64,000 nucleotides of DNA. Source: Bacillus sp. FJAT-26390 (GTDB lineage Bacteria > Bacillota > Bacilli > Paenibacillales > Paenibacillaceae). A program made the position numbers and the translations under genes. Positions 51,097 to 60,481 of this stretch are shown here, piece by piece. The stretch covers positions 124,001 to 188,000 of the forward strand of contig NZ_MAQX01000033.1 of assembly GCF_001682865.1 (NCBI RefSeq), written 5' to 3'. Below the pieces are notes generated by a model. The model worked only from the letters and a program-made list of their open reading frames with translations, was not told the origin of the DNA and searched no databases. Numbering within the stretch: position 1 is the stretch's first letter; the number at the start of each line of letters is the position of its first letter.

Positions 51097-51452
51097 TTCA
51101 GCACCTTCTTTTTCCAGGCATATAGAAGACCAATAAACAGCATTCCCGCAAAAATCAACATTTCGACTAGCACAAATAAGCCGAGCTTATTATATGCAAC
51201 GGCCCACGGATATAAGAAAACGGTTTCTACATCAAAGATGACAAACATCAACGCAAACAAATAATAACGAATGTTAAAACGGACCTGTCCCTCACCTACC
51301 GGCTCATTGCCGCTCTCATAGGTGGTTTGCTTCAGTTCAGTTGGCTTATTCGGTCTAAGCAATCTTCCTACAGTCAGTGCAACAACCGGAAGCAAAATGC
51401 CAAGTACGATAAAAATAGCCACGACGACATAGTTATTGGCGTAGTTTTCCAC
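51081..51452 (-). CDS. nuoA: NADH-quinone oxidoreductase subunit A
   Basis: A 123-residue, three-helix subunit with KQTTYESGNEPVGEGQVRFN and FNIRYYLFALMFVIFDVETVFLYPW. GTG at 51452 is chosen because GGAGG lies 7 bases upstream and the family N-terminus begins here (xENYANNYVVVAIF); the longer frame up to 51533 is non-homologous. First gene of the operon. Confidence 0.95.
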   Translation of the reverse strand: MENYANNYVVVAIFIVLGILLPVVALTVGRLLRPNKPTELKQTTYESGNEPVGEGQVRFNIRYYLFALMFVIFDVETVFLYPWAVAYNKLGLFVLVEMLIFAGMLFIGLLYAWKKKVLKWNSV

Positions 51453-51513
51453 ACGATCGCCTCCGTCAATTGAATAGGTACGGACCGCCTGCGCTTGGTC
51501 AATTTTCCTCACA

Positions 51514-51542
51514 ATTATAACAAATGCTTCCACACACGTCTA
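51514..51542 (-). promoter_or_regulatory. Sigma-A promoter of the nuo operon
   Basis: Minus strand TAGACG (51537-51542), 17-base spacer, perfect TATAAT (51514-51519), about 60 bases before the nuoA GTG and just after the germination-permease stop. Confidence 0.6.
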
Positions 51543-51550
51543 TGACGGAG

Positions 51551-52774
51551 TTACGCCTGTGCAGGCTCCTTCTCAAGCATTTCCCCCGCATCATCAGACG
51601 TTTTTTGATTGGCTGCCCCGCCCTTACCTTGCTGCTTCACCTCAGGAAAACGGCCGTCGCTGTTATCGCGCTTCCCCCTAATAATAGCTATGACAAGCAG
51701 GAACGTCGGCAGAACAAAACCTTGAAACAGGCTATATGCGGTCCATACGCCCATCGCAAACTCTTTGGCATGAGCTACGTTTCGATAGACGATTAAAGAA
51801 AGCGGTACAATTATTACGGCATAAGGCACAACCAATGTCCGGTAGGTAGACAGCTTCAGCATTTGGGCGGTAATCACGGTCAGCACATACACACAAAGCG
51901 CCAGTTTCATAAACACCGTTCCGATCCAGACCATCGCTACCAAAATTTCGACCCGCACCAATATTTCCTCGATGTTGATGTTCTTCGCCATATCATACAC
52001 GGCAAAAGGGCTTCGGCTTGCCTCATCCACCCCCATCACGCCTACTAAAAATACCGTTATGAGAATGCTTATAAACGTAATCAACGCGGCTGAGAGCTTT
52101 AATGATTTTCTCAGCTTTTTGCGATCTTTCTCGCGTACAAGCGGAAATATCATCGTTATGAATACAAATTCCCCAATCGGAAATCCCAAAATCGGATAAA
52201 CGCCCTTGATCGGTCTCTCCCATCCCGCAAATAAGAAAGGCTCAAAGTTATGGAAATCAAATTGATTAAATAAAGAAAAAATAACGATAACAATAACGAG
52301 CATACCCCAGCTAAACAAAATTTCTCCCGTTCGCGCAATCGTCTCAATGCCTAAGAAAACACCGTAAATGATCACGATCATAAACGTGCTGTCAATGAAC
52401 CACTCCGGCGTAAGCGGCAGTACGGAGAGGTTCAAGAAATCAGAAATGTTGCGAAGAACCAGCGCGCTAAGCAGCAGGAAAAAGAAAATATAAAGCAGCG
52501 TCACGATCTTCCCCCCCCATACTCCAAGCACCTTTTCCGAGTATTGAGCCAGAGATAATTTAGGAAAACGATCCGCCAGCGCTAAAAGCGCGATCAATAC
52601 GAAGTAATTGAATGGGCCGGCCAGCAGCATCGATATCCATCCGTCCTGCTTGGCAATGGCTGTTACAGAGGTTGGCAAAATAAGCGCCGCGCTCCCAAGC
52701 GCGAATAAAAACAAGATTTTCGCGCATTGGCCGGAAGTGATTTCCGCATTGTTCATGCCAGCGTATTTACTCAT
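51551..52774 (-). CDS. Spore germinant receptor, B subunit (GerAB/GerKB type)
   Basis: A 407-residue permease-like protein with ten helices, the GerAB family of endospore germinant receptors, related to amino-acid permeases. It starts MSKYAGMNNAEITSGQCAKI and shows the TM1 segment ILFLFALGSAALILPTS. The last ~35 residues are hydrophilic (NSDGRFPEVKQQGKGGAANQ). ATG overlaps the stop of the small D-type gene as ATGA. It probably forms the ligand channel in the inner spore membrane with the A and C subunits encoded upstream. Confidence 0.92.
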   Translation of the reverse strand: MSKYAGMNNAEITSGQCAKILFLFALGSAALILPTSVTAIAKQDGWISMLLAGPFNYFVLIALLALADRFPKLSLAQYSEKVLGVWGGKIVTLLYIFFFLLLSALVLRNISDFLNLSVLPLTPEWFIDSTFMIVIIYGVFLGIETIARTGEILFSWGMLVIVIVIFSLFNQFDFHNFEPFLFAGWERPIKGVYPILGFPIGEFVFITMIFPLVREKDRKKLRKSLKLSAALITFISILITVFLVGVMGVDEASRSPFAVYDMAKNINIEEILVRVEILVAMVWIGTVFMKLALCVYVLTVITAQMLKLSTYRTLVVPYAVIIVPLSLIVYRNVAHAKEFAMGVWTAYSLFQGFVLPTFLLVIAIIRGKRDNSDGRFPEVKQQGKGGAANQKTSDDAGEMLEKEPAQA

Positions 52775-53031
52775 CTGTTTTTTATATCCTCCTCAACCCA
52801 TTTTGTAATTGGCCGTGACATAGGCGTAAAAACAGCCGAAATCCAGTCCGTCGGATTGGGAACCGGAATGCGGAACTGTAGCGCGATAATGAGCAGGGTT
52901 CCTATTAATAAAATAAACAGGGCCCAGCCTCTCTCGCGCAAGCGCTGCTTATCGCGATTCCTTTTCCAAATCACTGTGCCTGTAAAGGCCGCCAACAGAA
53001 CAACTACGATAGGAGCCATCATTGTAATCAC
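52771..53031 (-). CDS. Small two-helix protein in the germinant receptor operon (D-type subunit)
   Basis: An 86-residue protein with two hydrophobic helices (about 6-21, MAPIVVVLLAAFTGTVIW, and 37-52, ALFILLIGTLLIIALQF) separated by a very basic loop (KRNRDKQRLRERG), then a 30-residue soluble tail. Small two-helix 'D' subunits are known beside several germinant receptors of bacilli. It begins at GTG right after the gerC stop, with later ATGs at 53022 and 53019 as alternatives, and ends in ATGA overlap with the B-subunit gene, so it is a full operon member. Confidence 0.75.
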   Translation of the reverse strand: MITMMAPIVVVLLAAFTGTVIWKRNRDKQRLRERGWALFILLIGTLLIIALQFRIPVPNPTDWISAVFTPMSRPITKWVEEDIKNR

Positions 53032-54282
53032 TCACTTCACGATAGATTCGCCTCGTATACCCGATCCTTCGATTTCAGTGCTGCAATTCACTTTGCTTTG
53101 CACATTCGGAAAAACCGTCTCCCAGTCGCCTTCTATCCGTTTCCAGATGCCGGGCTGATGCAAATAAATCTCTTTTCCCCAACCAATCGCATCAATCTTC
53201 AGCTTTTTTTGCAGCTTTACGATTGTCGCCTCCATCTCATCCTTAACGGCTTGACTAGTCATCGCGCCGATTTGCTTCAGCACTTTCTCCTCCGATACAT
53301 TGATATCCGTGCACATGATCTCTTGTACGCTGCCTGAGATCTTTGCGTTAATGAGAATAACCGGTTCACCCTTCTCGTCTCGTTTGACGTTGAGCTCCGT
53401 GGTAACGCCATGAACCTCCACAATCAAGTTCTCCTTCGAATTCGGGCATGCCAGCTTGACGACAGTGCTTTTTACCTTTCCTTGCAGCCAAGACAAACCT
53501 CTCGACTCCTTCGGCTTCAAATATTCGACCAGCTTCCCGTTTCGAAATACGGCCATCGTTGAAAGGACGGGACTGGCTTTCGCCGGAATGCTGTTCACAT
53601 TTTCATTGGAGTGGCCCATTTCCTTCTGGCCTTCGATTCTCATCGATGGCAGCACAGCCTGCTCTTTTCCTTCCCCGTTCAGCCTCGTTAAATCATTGAC
53701 CTGGACGACATAATTCATGGCATACGCAGATTGATTGGTCTCTACGATCGCGTGAATCTGATTTATGGGAATAGACTCCATTTGGGTCGTTAATTGCAGC
53801 AGCTCCTCCGCTTTCACGCCGCGTGTGACGAGCACGTAAATATCAGTACGTATGTCCGGGTTTCGCTCGATCAAATCGACCAAAGGGAATATCCCTTTCC
53901 TCGCCATCTTCTCCCCGATGATCAACATTTGCGTATGGGAGAAAAACAGCCTCCTCGACGTTTTCGCCGACATTTTGCGAATCGCTTCAAAAATCGTGTC
54001 GCCCGTTTCCGTAAACGTCGTTACAGCGGTCCCCCCAATCCCACCCTTGCTTTCAGCGGCTACATTTTGCGGAAGGACGACTTGGACCGTCAGTCGAAGC
54101 TTCTGCTTGCCGCTGGGATCCTCATCCACGCCCAAAGCCAGCACGACCCCAAGCTTGTCCAAATAACGCAAATCCCAGCAGCCGCTTAGCAGGATCAGCA
54201 TGCAAGCCGTCCATAGCAGCACCGATTTGCGGCATGCCCGAATGACTAAGCGCACGCGCTTGTCGCTTTTTCCACCGCTCAT
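53032..54282 (-). CDS. Spore germinant receptor, C subunit (GerAC type lipoprotein)
   Basis: A 416-residue lipoprotein. The signal LLWTACMLILLSGCWDLR ends in lipobox LSGC, followed by the DLRYLDKLGVVLALGVDED start typical of GerC. The three-domain GerC fold extends to the C-terminus (DINVSEEKVLKQIGAMTSQA; LQKKLKIDAIGWGKEIYLHQ). ATG overlaps the gerA stop as ATGA. Confidence 0.92.
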   Translation of the reverse strand: MSGGKSDKRVRLVIRACRKSVLLWTACMLILLSGCWDLRYLDKLGVVLALGVDEDPSGKQKLRLTVQVVLPQNVAAESKGGIGGTAVTTFTETGDTIFEAIRKMSAKTSRRLFFSHTQMLIIGEKMARKGIFPLVDLIERNPDIRTDIYVLVTRGVKAEELLQLTTQMESIPINQIHAIVETNQSAYAMNYVVQVNDLTRLNGEGKEQAVLPSMRIEGQKEMGHSNENVNSIPAKASPVLSTMAVFRNGKLVEYLKPKESRGLSWLQGKVKSTVVKLACPNSKENLIVEVHGVTTELNVKRDEKGEPVILINAKISGSVQEIMCTDINVSEEKVLKQIGAMTSQAVKDEMEATIVKLQKKLKIDAIGWGKEIYLHQPGIWKRIEGDWETVFPNVQSKVNCSTEIEGSGIRGESIVK

Positions 54283-55892
54283 TGCCCTGGCTCCTTCCTA
54301 TGCTCTGGATGCACTTCTTGCCTCACGACATTTTCGGTGGCCAGCTTTTGGGGGCGGTCACGCATCTTCCAAAGAGGGGCGCGAATAAGCGTATCCTTCA
54401 TATCCCTTGGGAACATCGGAGCAAATGGCTTGATATAAGGCATGCCAAATGACCTGAGATTACTAAGGTGCAGGATAAGAATCAGCACAACTAAGCCAAT
54501 GCCATAAAAGCCCAGCGTCGAAGCGGCGAGCAGAAGGAAAAATCGCAGCAGCCGAGCGGAGATGCCAAGGCTGTAGGATGGCGATACGAAGCTCGCAATG
54601 GCGGTAAATGAAACGACGATTACGACTGCCGGCGATACGATGCCTGCCTCCACCACCGATTGACCGATAACGAGACCGCCTACGATTGAGATGGTATTCC
54701 CCGCGGCGCTCGGCATTCGAACGACGGCTTCCCGCAAAATTTCGAATACCAATTCCATAATAAAAGCTTCCAAATAGGCAGGAAACGGTACGCCCTCCCT
54801 CTGTGCCGCCAGCTTGAGCAGCAGCTGCGTCGGTATCATTTCCTGATGGTAGCCGACGATAGCCACATAAATGGATGGCATGAGCAGCGCAATCAGAAAT
54901 GAAACAAAACGAAGCATGCGCAAAAAAGTAGCAATATCATACCTTTGGTAATAATCCTCTGAGGCTTGAAAAAACATGTTTAGTATGGCAGGTACAATGA
55001 GAACAAACGGGGTGCCATCTACCAAAATAGCAATACGTCCTTCAAGCAGATTTCCCGCTACCGCATCCGGCCGCTCGACGCTCAGAACCGTTGGAAATGG
55101 CGTCCACATTTGATCCGTTATCAGCTCCTCGATATAGCCGGATTCTAAGATGCCGTCTATGTGGATCGCCTTTAACCGTTCTCTTAAATCCTTGAGCACA
55201 TTTTCATCCGCCAAACCTTTGACGTACATAATTGAAACAGGAGTTTGCGAAACCTCTCCAATCGTCCACTGCTCCATCCAAAGCTTTGGGCTACGTATTT
55301 TCCTGCGAATCATAGACGAATTAATCCGGATGGATTCCGTAAAGCCTTCCCTAGGACCGCGAATAGCCATTTCCGTTTTGGGCTCTTCTACGCCGCGCCT
55401 GGCTCCGCCCACTACGTTTGTCCCGATCGCATGGCTGGCGCCTTCTATCATAATGATGCAATAGCCCATGAACAGCTTTTGGAACAGCATCTTCCAATCG
55501 CAGATATCGTTCACGATGCCCGTCTCCAGCTGGCTGCTCTTCATATGCTCTAACAGCTCTTTTGGCGGCATGATCTCTTCATCTGGAAATTTAACGCGGT
55601 GCATAGGCTGAATAACAAACTCGTTCATGCGCTCGTCATCTACCATCCCCTGCACATAAACGATAAGCGCCTTCGTTTGATTGACATCCTTTAGCTGCAG
55701 CTCGCGGAAAATAATGTCCTGACTCTCCCCCAGCTCACGTTTGATTGCCTCCGAATTCTGTTCCAGCGAAGTGAAAAGAGGCTTGTCCGAGAACGCATCC
55801 AGCTGCTCTTGCTCATGCTTCTCAGCCCGTGCTAATTTCTTATTGGCTTTCTTGCTAGCTTTGCCTCTGCCGCCCATAAACGAACCGGACAT
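54279..55892 (-). CDS. Spore germinant receptor, A subunit (GerAA type)
   Basis: A 537-residue receptor subunit. A basic N-terminal tail (GKASKKANKKLARAEKHEQE) leads into the soluble domain (FRELQLKDVNQTKALIVYVQG; ESGYIEELITDQMWTPFPTV; EGRIAILVDGTPFVLIVP) and then four to six helices (FLRMLRFVSFLIALLMPSIY; IVGGLVIGQSVVEAGIVSPA). ATG at 55892 has AAAGGAG 8 bases upstream; the TTG at 55916 lies before that site. First gene of the A-C-D-B operon. In front of it a CATAATTA resembles a sigma-G -10, but no convincing -35 goes with it. Confidence 0.92.
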   Translation of the reverse strand: MSGSFMGGRGKASKKANKKLARAEKHEQEQLDAFSDKPLFTSLEQNSEAIKRELGESQDIIFRELQLKDVNQTKALIVYVQGMVDDERMNEFVIQPMHRVKFPDEEIMPPKELLEHMKSSQLETGIVNDICDWKMLFQKLFMGYCIIMIEGASHAIGTNVVGGARRGVEEPKTEMAIRGPREGFTESIRINSSMIRRKIRSPKLWMEQWTIGEVSQTPVSIMYVKGLADENVLKDLRERLKAIHIDGILESGYIEELITDQMWTPFPTVLSVERPDAVAGNLLEGRIAILVDGTPFVLIVPAILNMFFQASEDYYQRYDIATFLRMLRFVSFLIALLMPSIYVAIVGYHQEMIPTQLLLKLAAQREGVPFPAYLEAFIMELVFEILREAVVRMPSAAGNTISIVGGLVIGQSVVEAGIVSPAVVIVVSFTAIASFVSPSYSLGISARLLRFFLLLAASTLGFYGIGLVVLILILHLSNLRSFGMPYIKPFAPMFPRDMKDTLIRAPLWKMRDRPQKLATENVVRQEVHPEHRKEPGQ

Positions 55893-56030
55893 CTGCCCCT
55901 CTCCTTTCCTGTTCAAGCATTCGTTTCTGTCTTAGGATAACTATTCCATGGCATAATTATGTACTCCGGCATAAATGGTTAGCATTGCTCTAAGACAAAA
56001 CAGGCACGTTTTGATTAATCCGAGCACGAC

Positions 56031-56085
56031 AAAAAGAGCCGCAGCGCCGTTGCTAGAACGGCCTCCTGCGACTCCCTTTTTGGTA
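56031..56085 (-). terminator. Terminator of the chemoreceptor gene
   Basis: Two-part stem: outer GAGTCGCAG/CTGCGGCTC with one mismatch, and inner GCCGTT/AACGGC with a 5-base loop, followed by TTTTT on the minus strand, right after the stop codon at 56089. Confidence 0.85.
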
Positions 56086-56088
56086 CTT

Positions 56089-58311
56089 TTATCGAATACG
56101 TGATTCTGTCAGCTTAAACTGTCCGACGAGCTGCTGCAAAAATGTCGTAATCGACTCCACGCTTTGCGACGTTTGCCGAACATTCATCATTTCGTAAATG
56201 AGCTCCTGTACCTTGCTCTCCACGTCAGATGACACCTTGCGGTTCTCTCTGCTTACGAGAGCGATTTTTTCCATGAGCTGCACGACCTCATCGACAACCT
56301 GCGTTTTGCGCAAATCCTCGGCATGCGCCGCTGCAAGCGTAGTCGCGGCAGCCGCAACAAGCTGATTGCCTTCCTCTACGACTCTTGTTCCCTCGTCCAT
56401 AGAAGCGTAGGCTTGCTTCGCTTCGTCATAGATATGCCGGGTAATCGCATGAACCTCTTCCGTCGATTTCTTGGTCATGTCCGCAAGCTTGCGTATTTCC
56501 GATGCAACAACAGCAAAACCTCTGCCTTGCTCGCCTACTCTAGCAGCCTCGATCGAAGCATTTAGCGCGAGCAAATTCGTTTGGGCTGATATTTCTTCAA
56601 TCACCTGCAGAACGCCTTGAATCTCCTGTACGGTATCCATAAACCTGTGTATGGTATGGTTCGTTTCGCCAACCTTAGCCGAAATATGATGCATCTTGTC
56701 GCCAATCCGGTCGACCTCGGTTTTAGCTACCGCAATTTGCTCGGCAGCCTGCTCCTCGATCTGCCTTAGGGTAGCCTGCATATCGCCAGCCGCATCCTTA
56801 GCCGTATCGATATCCTTGAGCTGCTGCCTGATGCTTCCGATCATATCCGTTACTTTGCCGCTGACCCTCTCCGTAGAGGCTGACGTGACCGCCGCCGATT
56901 CGTTAAGCACATGCTGGCTGGATAACACATCCGCGGAGGTAAGCCTGACCTGAAGCATAATGCCTTCCAAGGAATCGATCATATTGTTAATCCACTTGGC
57001 CAGTTCCTTCGATTCGTCGTTATCAAACTCGCTAAGCGGCAGCCGCTGCGTCAAATCACCCTTGCCCTCAGCGTTTATGCGAATAAATCGGTTAATTTTT
57101 TGCAAATGCGATACGACTCTCGTAGATTCCCTCTTCTGAAAAATACCGCTGAACAATAAACCGAATATGAGATTGAAAAAGCCTGCCGCCGCCGCCGTTA
57201 GCTGAACCGGCGCACTATCAGCCATTAAGACAACGAGCAATGTCGTTAGCACACTCAAGCTAATAACCGATATAAGCTGAAGCTTCCGCTGCCTCCATCC
57301 CACGCTGCGTATGCGGTATACCTCTTCTAAGTCGCCTTCGCACATCATCCCCCATCGATCCGGACAATGCGGAAGCTGAAAGGTCACGCCTTTGCCGATT
57401 ACAGAAATATGCCGGTAGTCGGAATAACCCGGAAATTCAACGAATAGATTGCTTCCATTGCGGATCGTATTCGCTACGCCTGGATGCAGCTGGCCAGTAG
57501 CCGGATCGGTAAACATTATTTCAAGCTCGGTGTGTTCTTTGATGGATACCGTGCCCCAGTCCGTTGTCACGCCATCCTTCAAGTTTTCCCCGTGCGTAAA
57601 TGTCCGGTCCTCAAAGCGGCTGCGGGAAAGCGCAGTTCCTGGCGCAATATGTTTATTCAAGCCGGCTTTTGCCATAAATAGATAATTGTCGCCCGAATCC
57701 GGATACACATGCCCCGATTCGCGTTGAATCAAATCGCCCAAGACATCGTTTGGCACTCTGCCGCACAGCGTCCCAGCAAAGCTGCCGTTTACCGTTAGCG
57801 GGAGCATGAACATTAGCGTCATTTTGTCATGAAAAGCGGACGAACGCGCTCCTAGCTTAAGCGTAATCGGATCACTATAAGGGCCGTATAAGCAGCTCCG
57901 CAGGCTGCTCGCTTGTTTGGTATAGGCAAGACCCATTTGCAGGCTGCTGTCCGCCTCATAAGCCGTTCCTACGTGCGCTGCATACGTTGAGTATGCGACC
58001 GTTTGTTTGTCATCCAGCAAAAACAACTCCGTAAAATCAATTGCGCGCGCGTATGTTTTTTCAAATAATCGTTCTATTTGTGACTGTACAGTAGAAGTAG
58101 GAGAACTCTCGCTTTGACTGAGCGCCTCTGTCATTTGGTCGCTAAGCCGCTCTAAATGAATCCAATAATCCGTTGCCCATGAGGTCAGAAGCTCCTTACG
58201 CGTCTCTGCAATACCCTCAAAGCATTGTTCAACATCCGTCTTCAACTCTTTGTTCAAGTTCCATGACACCCAGAGCGGAAACCCTACCTTCACACCCAAC
58301 CAGTCAAACAT
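56089..58311 (-). CDS. Methyl-accepting chemotaxis protein with N-terminal Cache-like sensor
   Basis: A 740-residue receptor. ATG at 58311 follows AGGAGG by 8 bases. Residues about 24-330 look like a Cache/PDC sensor (FLLDDKQTVAYSTYAAHVGT; LMFMLPLTVNGSFAGTLCGR). Two helices follow at about 344-364 and 370-392, then a HAMP-like segment (RINAEGKGDLTQRLPLSEFD) and the signalling domain with its hairpin tip ISAQTNLLALNASIEAARVG and EQGRGFAVVASEIRKLADMT. There is no signal peptide or membrane helix before the sensor, so both sensor and signalling domains should be on the same, cytosolic, side; in ordinary receptors the sensor lies between the two helices, outside. No cheW or flagellar gene is adjacent; it stands alone. 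Confidence 0.9.
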   Translation of the reverse strand: MFDWLGVKVGFPLWVSWNLNKELKTDVEQCFEGIAETRKELLTSWATDYWIHLERLSDQMTEALSQSESSPTSTVQSQIERLFEKTYARAIDFTELFLLDDKQTVAYSTYAAHVGTAYEADSSLQMGLAYTKQASSLRSCLYGPYSDPITLKLGARSSAFHDKMTLMFMLPLTVNGSFAGTLCGRVPNDVLGDLIQRESGHVYPDSGDNYLFMAKAGLNKHIAPGTALSRSRFEDRTFTHGENLKDGVTTDWGTVSIKEHTELEIMFTDPATGQLHPGVANTIRNGSNLFVEFPGYSDYRHISVIGKGVTFQLPHCPDRWGMMCEGDLEEVYRIRSVGWRQRKLQLISVISLSVLTTLLVVLMADSAPVQLTAAAAGFFNLIFGLLFSGIFQKRESTRVVSHLQKINRFIRINAEGKGDLTQRLPLSEFDNDESKELAKWINNMIDSLEGIMLQVRLTSADVLSSQHVLNESAAVTSASTERVSGKVTDMIGSIRQQLKDIDTAKDAAGDMQATLRQIEEQAAEQIAVAKTEVDRIGDKMHHISAKVGETNHTIHRFMDTVQEIQGVLQVIEEISAQTNLLALNASIEAARVGEQGRGFAVVASEIRKLADMTKKSTEEVHAITRHIYDEAKQAYASMDEGTRVVEEGNQLVAAAATTLAAAHAEDLRKTQVVDEVVQLMEKIALVSRENRKVSSDVESKVQELIYEMMNVRQTSQSVESITTFLQQLVGQFKLTESRIR

Positions 58312-58522
58312 AGCGCTCTCCTCCTGCAACTCTATCTCTTCTAATGTTAACTATATTAACATATATTTTTGGAGAAAACATACATATTATTTGATTTTTC
58401 GTCGAAATATAGCTTTTTTTGCGAAATGTAACACCAAAACCGCCTCAAAACACGAATATTAAACAAACCTGACATCGTTTTATATAATAATTTCCAAATC
58501 CTCCGTAAAAATCTAACATAAT

Positions 58523-58566
58523 AAAAAAAGCACCGCCGCGCCTATACGGCGCTAACGGTGCTTTTT
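58523..58566 (-). terminator. Terminator of the ATP synthase operon
   Basis: A-rich outer arm AAAAAGCACCG pairing with CGGTGCTTTTT, with inner GCGCC/GGCGC, and a T run on the minus strand; 11 bases after the atpC stop. Confidence 0.92.
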
Positions 58567-58576
58567 GGGATAAATC

Positions 58577-58975
58577 TTATTTATGCTTAATGTTCAGACG
58601 ATTCATAGCACGCTGCAAAGCAAGCTCTGCGCGGCGGAAATCGACCTGATCTTGCTTAGCGGCAAGACGCTGCTGGGCACGCTGTTTAGCGGCTTCAGCA
58701 CGTTCAATGTTAATATCGGTTGCAAGCTCAGCGCTCTCTGCAAGAATAACGATCTTATCCTTGCGTACTTCGATAAAGCCTCCGTTAACCGCTACAACAT
58801 CAACCGAATTGCCACGTTTGATGGTGACAGGCGCGATACGAAGCGGCGTTACGAGCGGAATGTGGTTTGGCAATATGCCAAGCTCACCTTCAACACCAGA
58901 TACGCTTACCATATTCGCAGTTTCTGCATACACCTTGCGTTCAGGTGTTACGATCTCTACCAAAAACGAACTCAT
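58577..58975 (-). CDS. atpC: F1Fo ATP synthase epsilon subunit
   Basis: A 132-residue central-stalk subunit: N-terminal beta-sandwich (VEIVTPERKVYAETANMVSV; GELGILPNHIPLVTPLRIAP) and a C-terminal two-helix arm (INIERAEAAKQRAQQRLAAK) that can inhibit ATP hydrolysis. GGGAGG precedes the ATG. Last gene of the atp operon. Confidence 0.96.
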   Translation of the reverse strand: MSSFLVEIVTPERKVYAETANMVSVSGVEGELGILPNHIPLVTPLRIAPVTIKRGNSVDVVAVNGGFIEVRKDKIVILAESAELATDINIERAEAAKQRAQQRLAAKQDQVDFRRAELALQRAMNRLNIKHK

Positions 58976-58999
58976 GTGGATTCCTCCCGCCTTTCGCTA

Positions 59000-60403
59000 T
59001 TAAAGCGTTTTGGCTTTCTCCACGGCTTCTTCAATCACACCAACGTATCGGAAAGATTCTTCCGGAAGGTCGTCATGTTTGCCCTCGAGAATTTCTTTAA
59101 AGCTGCGAACGGATTCTTTAACAGGTACATATTTACCTTTGATACCTGTGAACGGCTCAGCAACGTGGAACGGTTGAGATAGGAAGAGTTGAATTTTACG
59201 TGCGCGAGACACGGTCAATTTATCTTCTTCGCTTAGCTCGTCCATACCAAGGATTGCGATAATATCTTGAAGCTCTTTGTAGCGTTGAAGAATTTTCTTA
59301 ACGCCTTGAGCCACGTTGTAGTGCTCTTCACCCAAAACAGATGGGCTAAGGATACGGGAAGACGAAGCGAGTGGATCAACCGCTGGGAAAATACCCATTT
59401 CGGAGATTTTACGCTCAAGGTTCGTCGTTGCATCCAAGTGGGCAAATGTCGTTGCTGGAGCCGGATCCGTATAGTCATCGGCAGGTACGTAGATCGCTTG
59501 GATCGAAGTAACCGAACCTTTTTTCGTAGACGTGATACGCTCTTGCAATTGACCCATTTCAGTTGCCAGCGTTGGCTGGTAACCTACCGCGGAAGGCATA
59601 CGGCCTAGAAGGGCCGAAACCTCGGAGCCTGCTTGCGTGAAACGGAAGATGTTATCGACGAACAATAGTACGTCTTTGCCTTCTTCGTCACGGAAATATT
59701 CAGCCATTGTCAGACCAGTCAAAGCAACGCGTTGACGTGCGCCTGGCGGCTCATTCATTTGTCCGAATACCATCGCTGTTTTGCTAAGTACGCCGGAGTC
59801 TTTCATCTCGTGGTAAAGGTCATTACCTTCACGAGTACGCTCACCAACACCCGCGAATACGGAGATACCGCCGTGCTCTTGTGCGATGTTGTTGATAAGC
59901 TCTTGAATCGTAACCGTTTTACCTACGCCCGCGCCGCCGAAGAGGCCGATTTTACCGCCTTTTGCGTATGGAGCGAGAAGGTCGATTACTTTAATGCCTG
60001 TTTCAAGAATTTCCGCTTGCGTGGACAATTGGTCGAAAGCAGGTGCTTCGCGGTGAATTGGAAGGTTGATTGGCGATGTAACAACGCCAGCTTCGTCAAT
60101 TGGCTCACCAAGTACGTTGAATACACGGCCAAGTGTTGGAGCGCCAACCGGAATAGTAATTGGTGCGCCTGTATCAACAGCGATCATACCGCGTACAAGA
60201 CCGTCTGTTGTACTCATAGCTACGGCACGTACCTTATTGTCACCGAGGTGAACAGCTACTTCAAGCGTCAAGTTAATATCAATGCCGCCTGCTTCGCCCT
60301 TTTGCTCGATTTTGACAGCGTTCAAAATTTCCGGCAAATTGCCGCGTTCGAACTCTAAGTCTACGACCGGACCCATGACGGATACTACGTGTCCTTTTTT
60401 CAT
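59000..60403 (-). CDS. atpD: F1Fo ATP synthase beta subunit (catalytic)
   Basis: A 467-residue catalytic subunit. Walker A GLFGGAGVGKTVTIQELINN, GERTREGNDLYHEMKDSGVL, the Walker B LLFVDNIFRFTQAGSEVSAL and the DELSEED lever (GMDELSEEDKLTV) are all present. ATG at 60403 follows GGAGG by 7 bases and gives the family N-terminus KKGHVVSVMGPVVDLEF; the upstream in-frame start at 60454 adds unrelated residues. Confidence 0.97.
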   Translation of the reverse strand: MKKGHVVSVMGPVVDLEFERGNLPEILNAVKIEQKGEAGGIDINLTLEVAVHLGDNKVRAVAMSTTDGLVRGMIAVDTGAPITIPVGAPTLGRVFNVLGEPIDEAGVVTSPINLPIHREAPAFDQLSTQAEILETGIKVIDLLAPYAKGGKIGLFGGAGVGKTVTIQELINNIAQEHGGISVFAGVGERTREGNDLYHEMKDSGVLSKTAMVFGQMNEPPGARQRVALTGLTMAEYFRDEEGKDVLLFVDNIFRFTQAGSEVSALLGRMPSAVGYQPTLATEMGQLQERITSTKKGSVTSIQAIYVPADDYTDPAPATTFAHLDATTNLERKISEMGIFPAVDPLASSSRILSPSVLGEEHYNVAQGVKKILQRYKELQDIIAILGMDELSEEDKLTVSRARKIQLFLSQPFHVAEPFTGIKGKYVPVKESVRSFKEILEGKHDDLPEESFRYVGVIEEAVEKAKTL

Positions 60404-60481
60404 GGTTTTCCCTCCTGGTTCCTTCTTGTTACCGCAAGCCGGTTCACTTATCACAAGCGCCTAGCTCTTGCAGTGTATCGA

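Noticed and set aside
55917..56030. Sigma-G promoter for the germinant receptor operon
   Set aside because: CATAATTA resembles a -10, but the -35 at 17-18 bases is poor; mentioned in the gene entry, not listed as a feature.
58340..58400. Sigma-D promoter for the chemoreceptor
   Set aside because: I looked for a GCCGATAA-type -10 upstream of 58311 and found none; only AT-rich sequence with several weak -10-like boxes.
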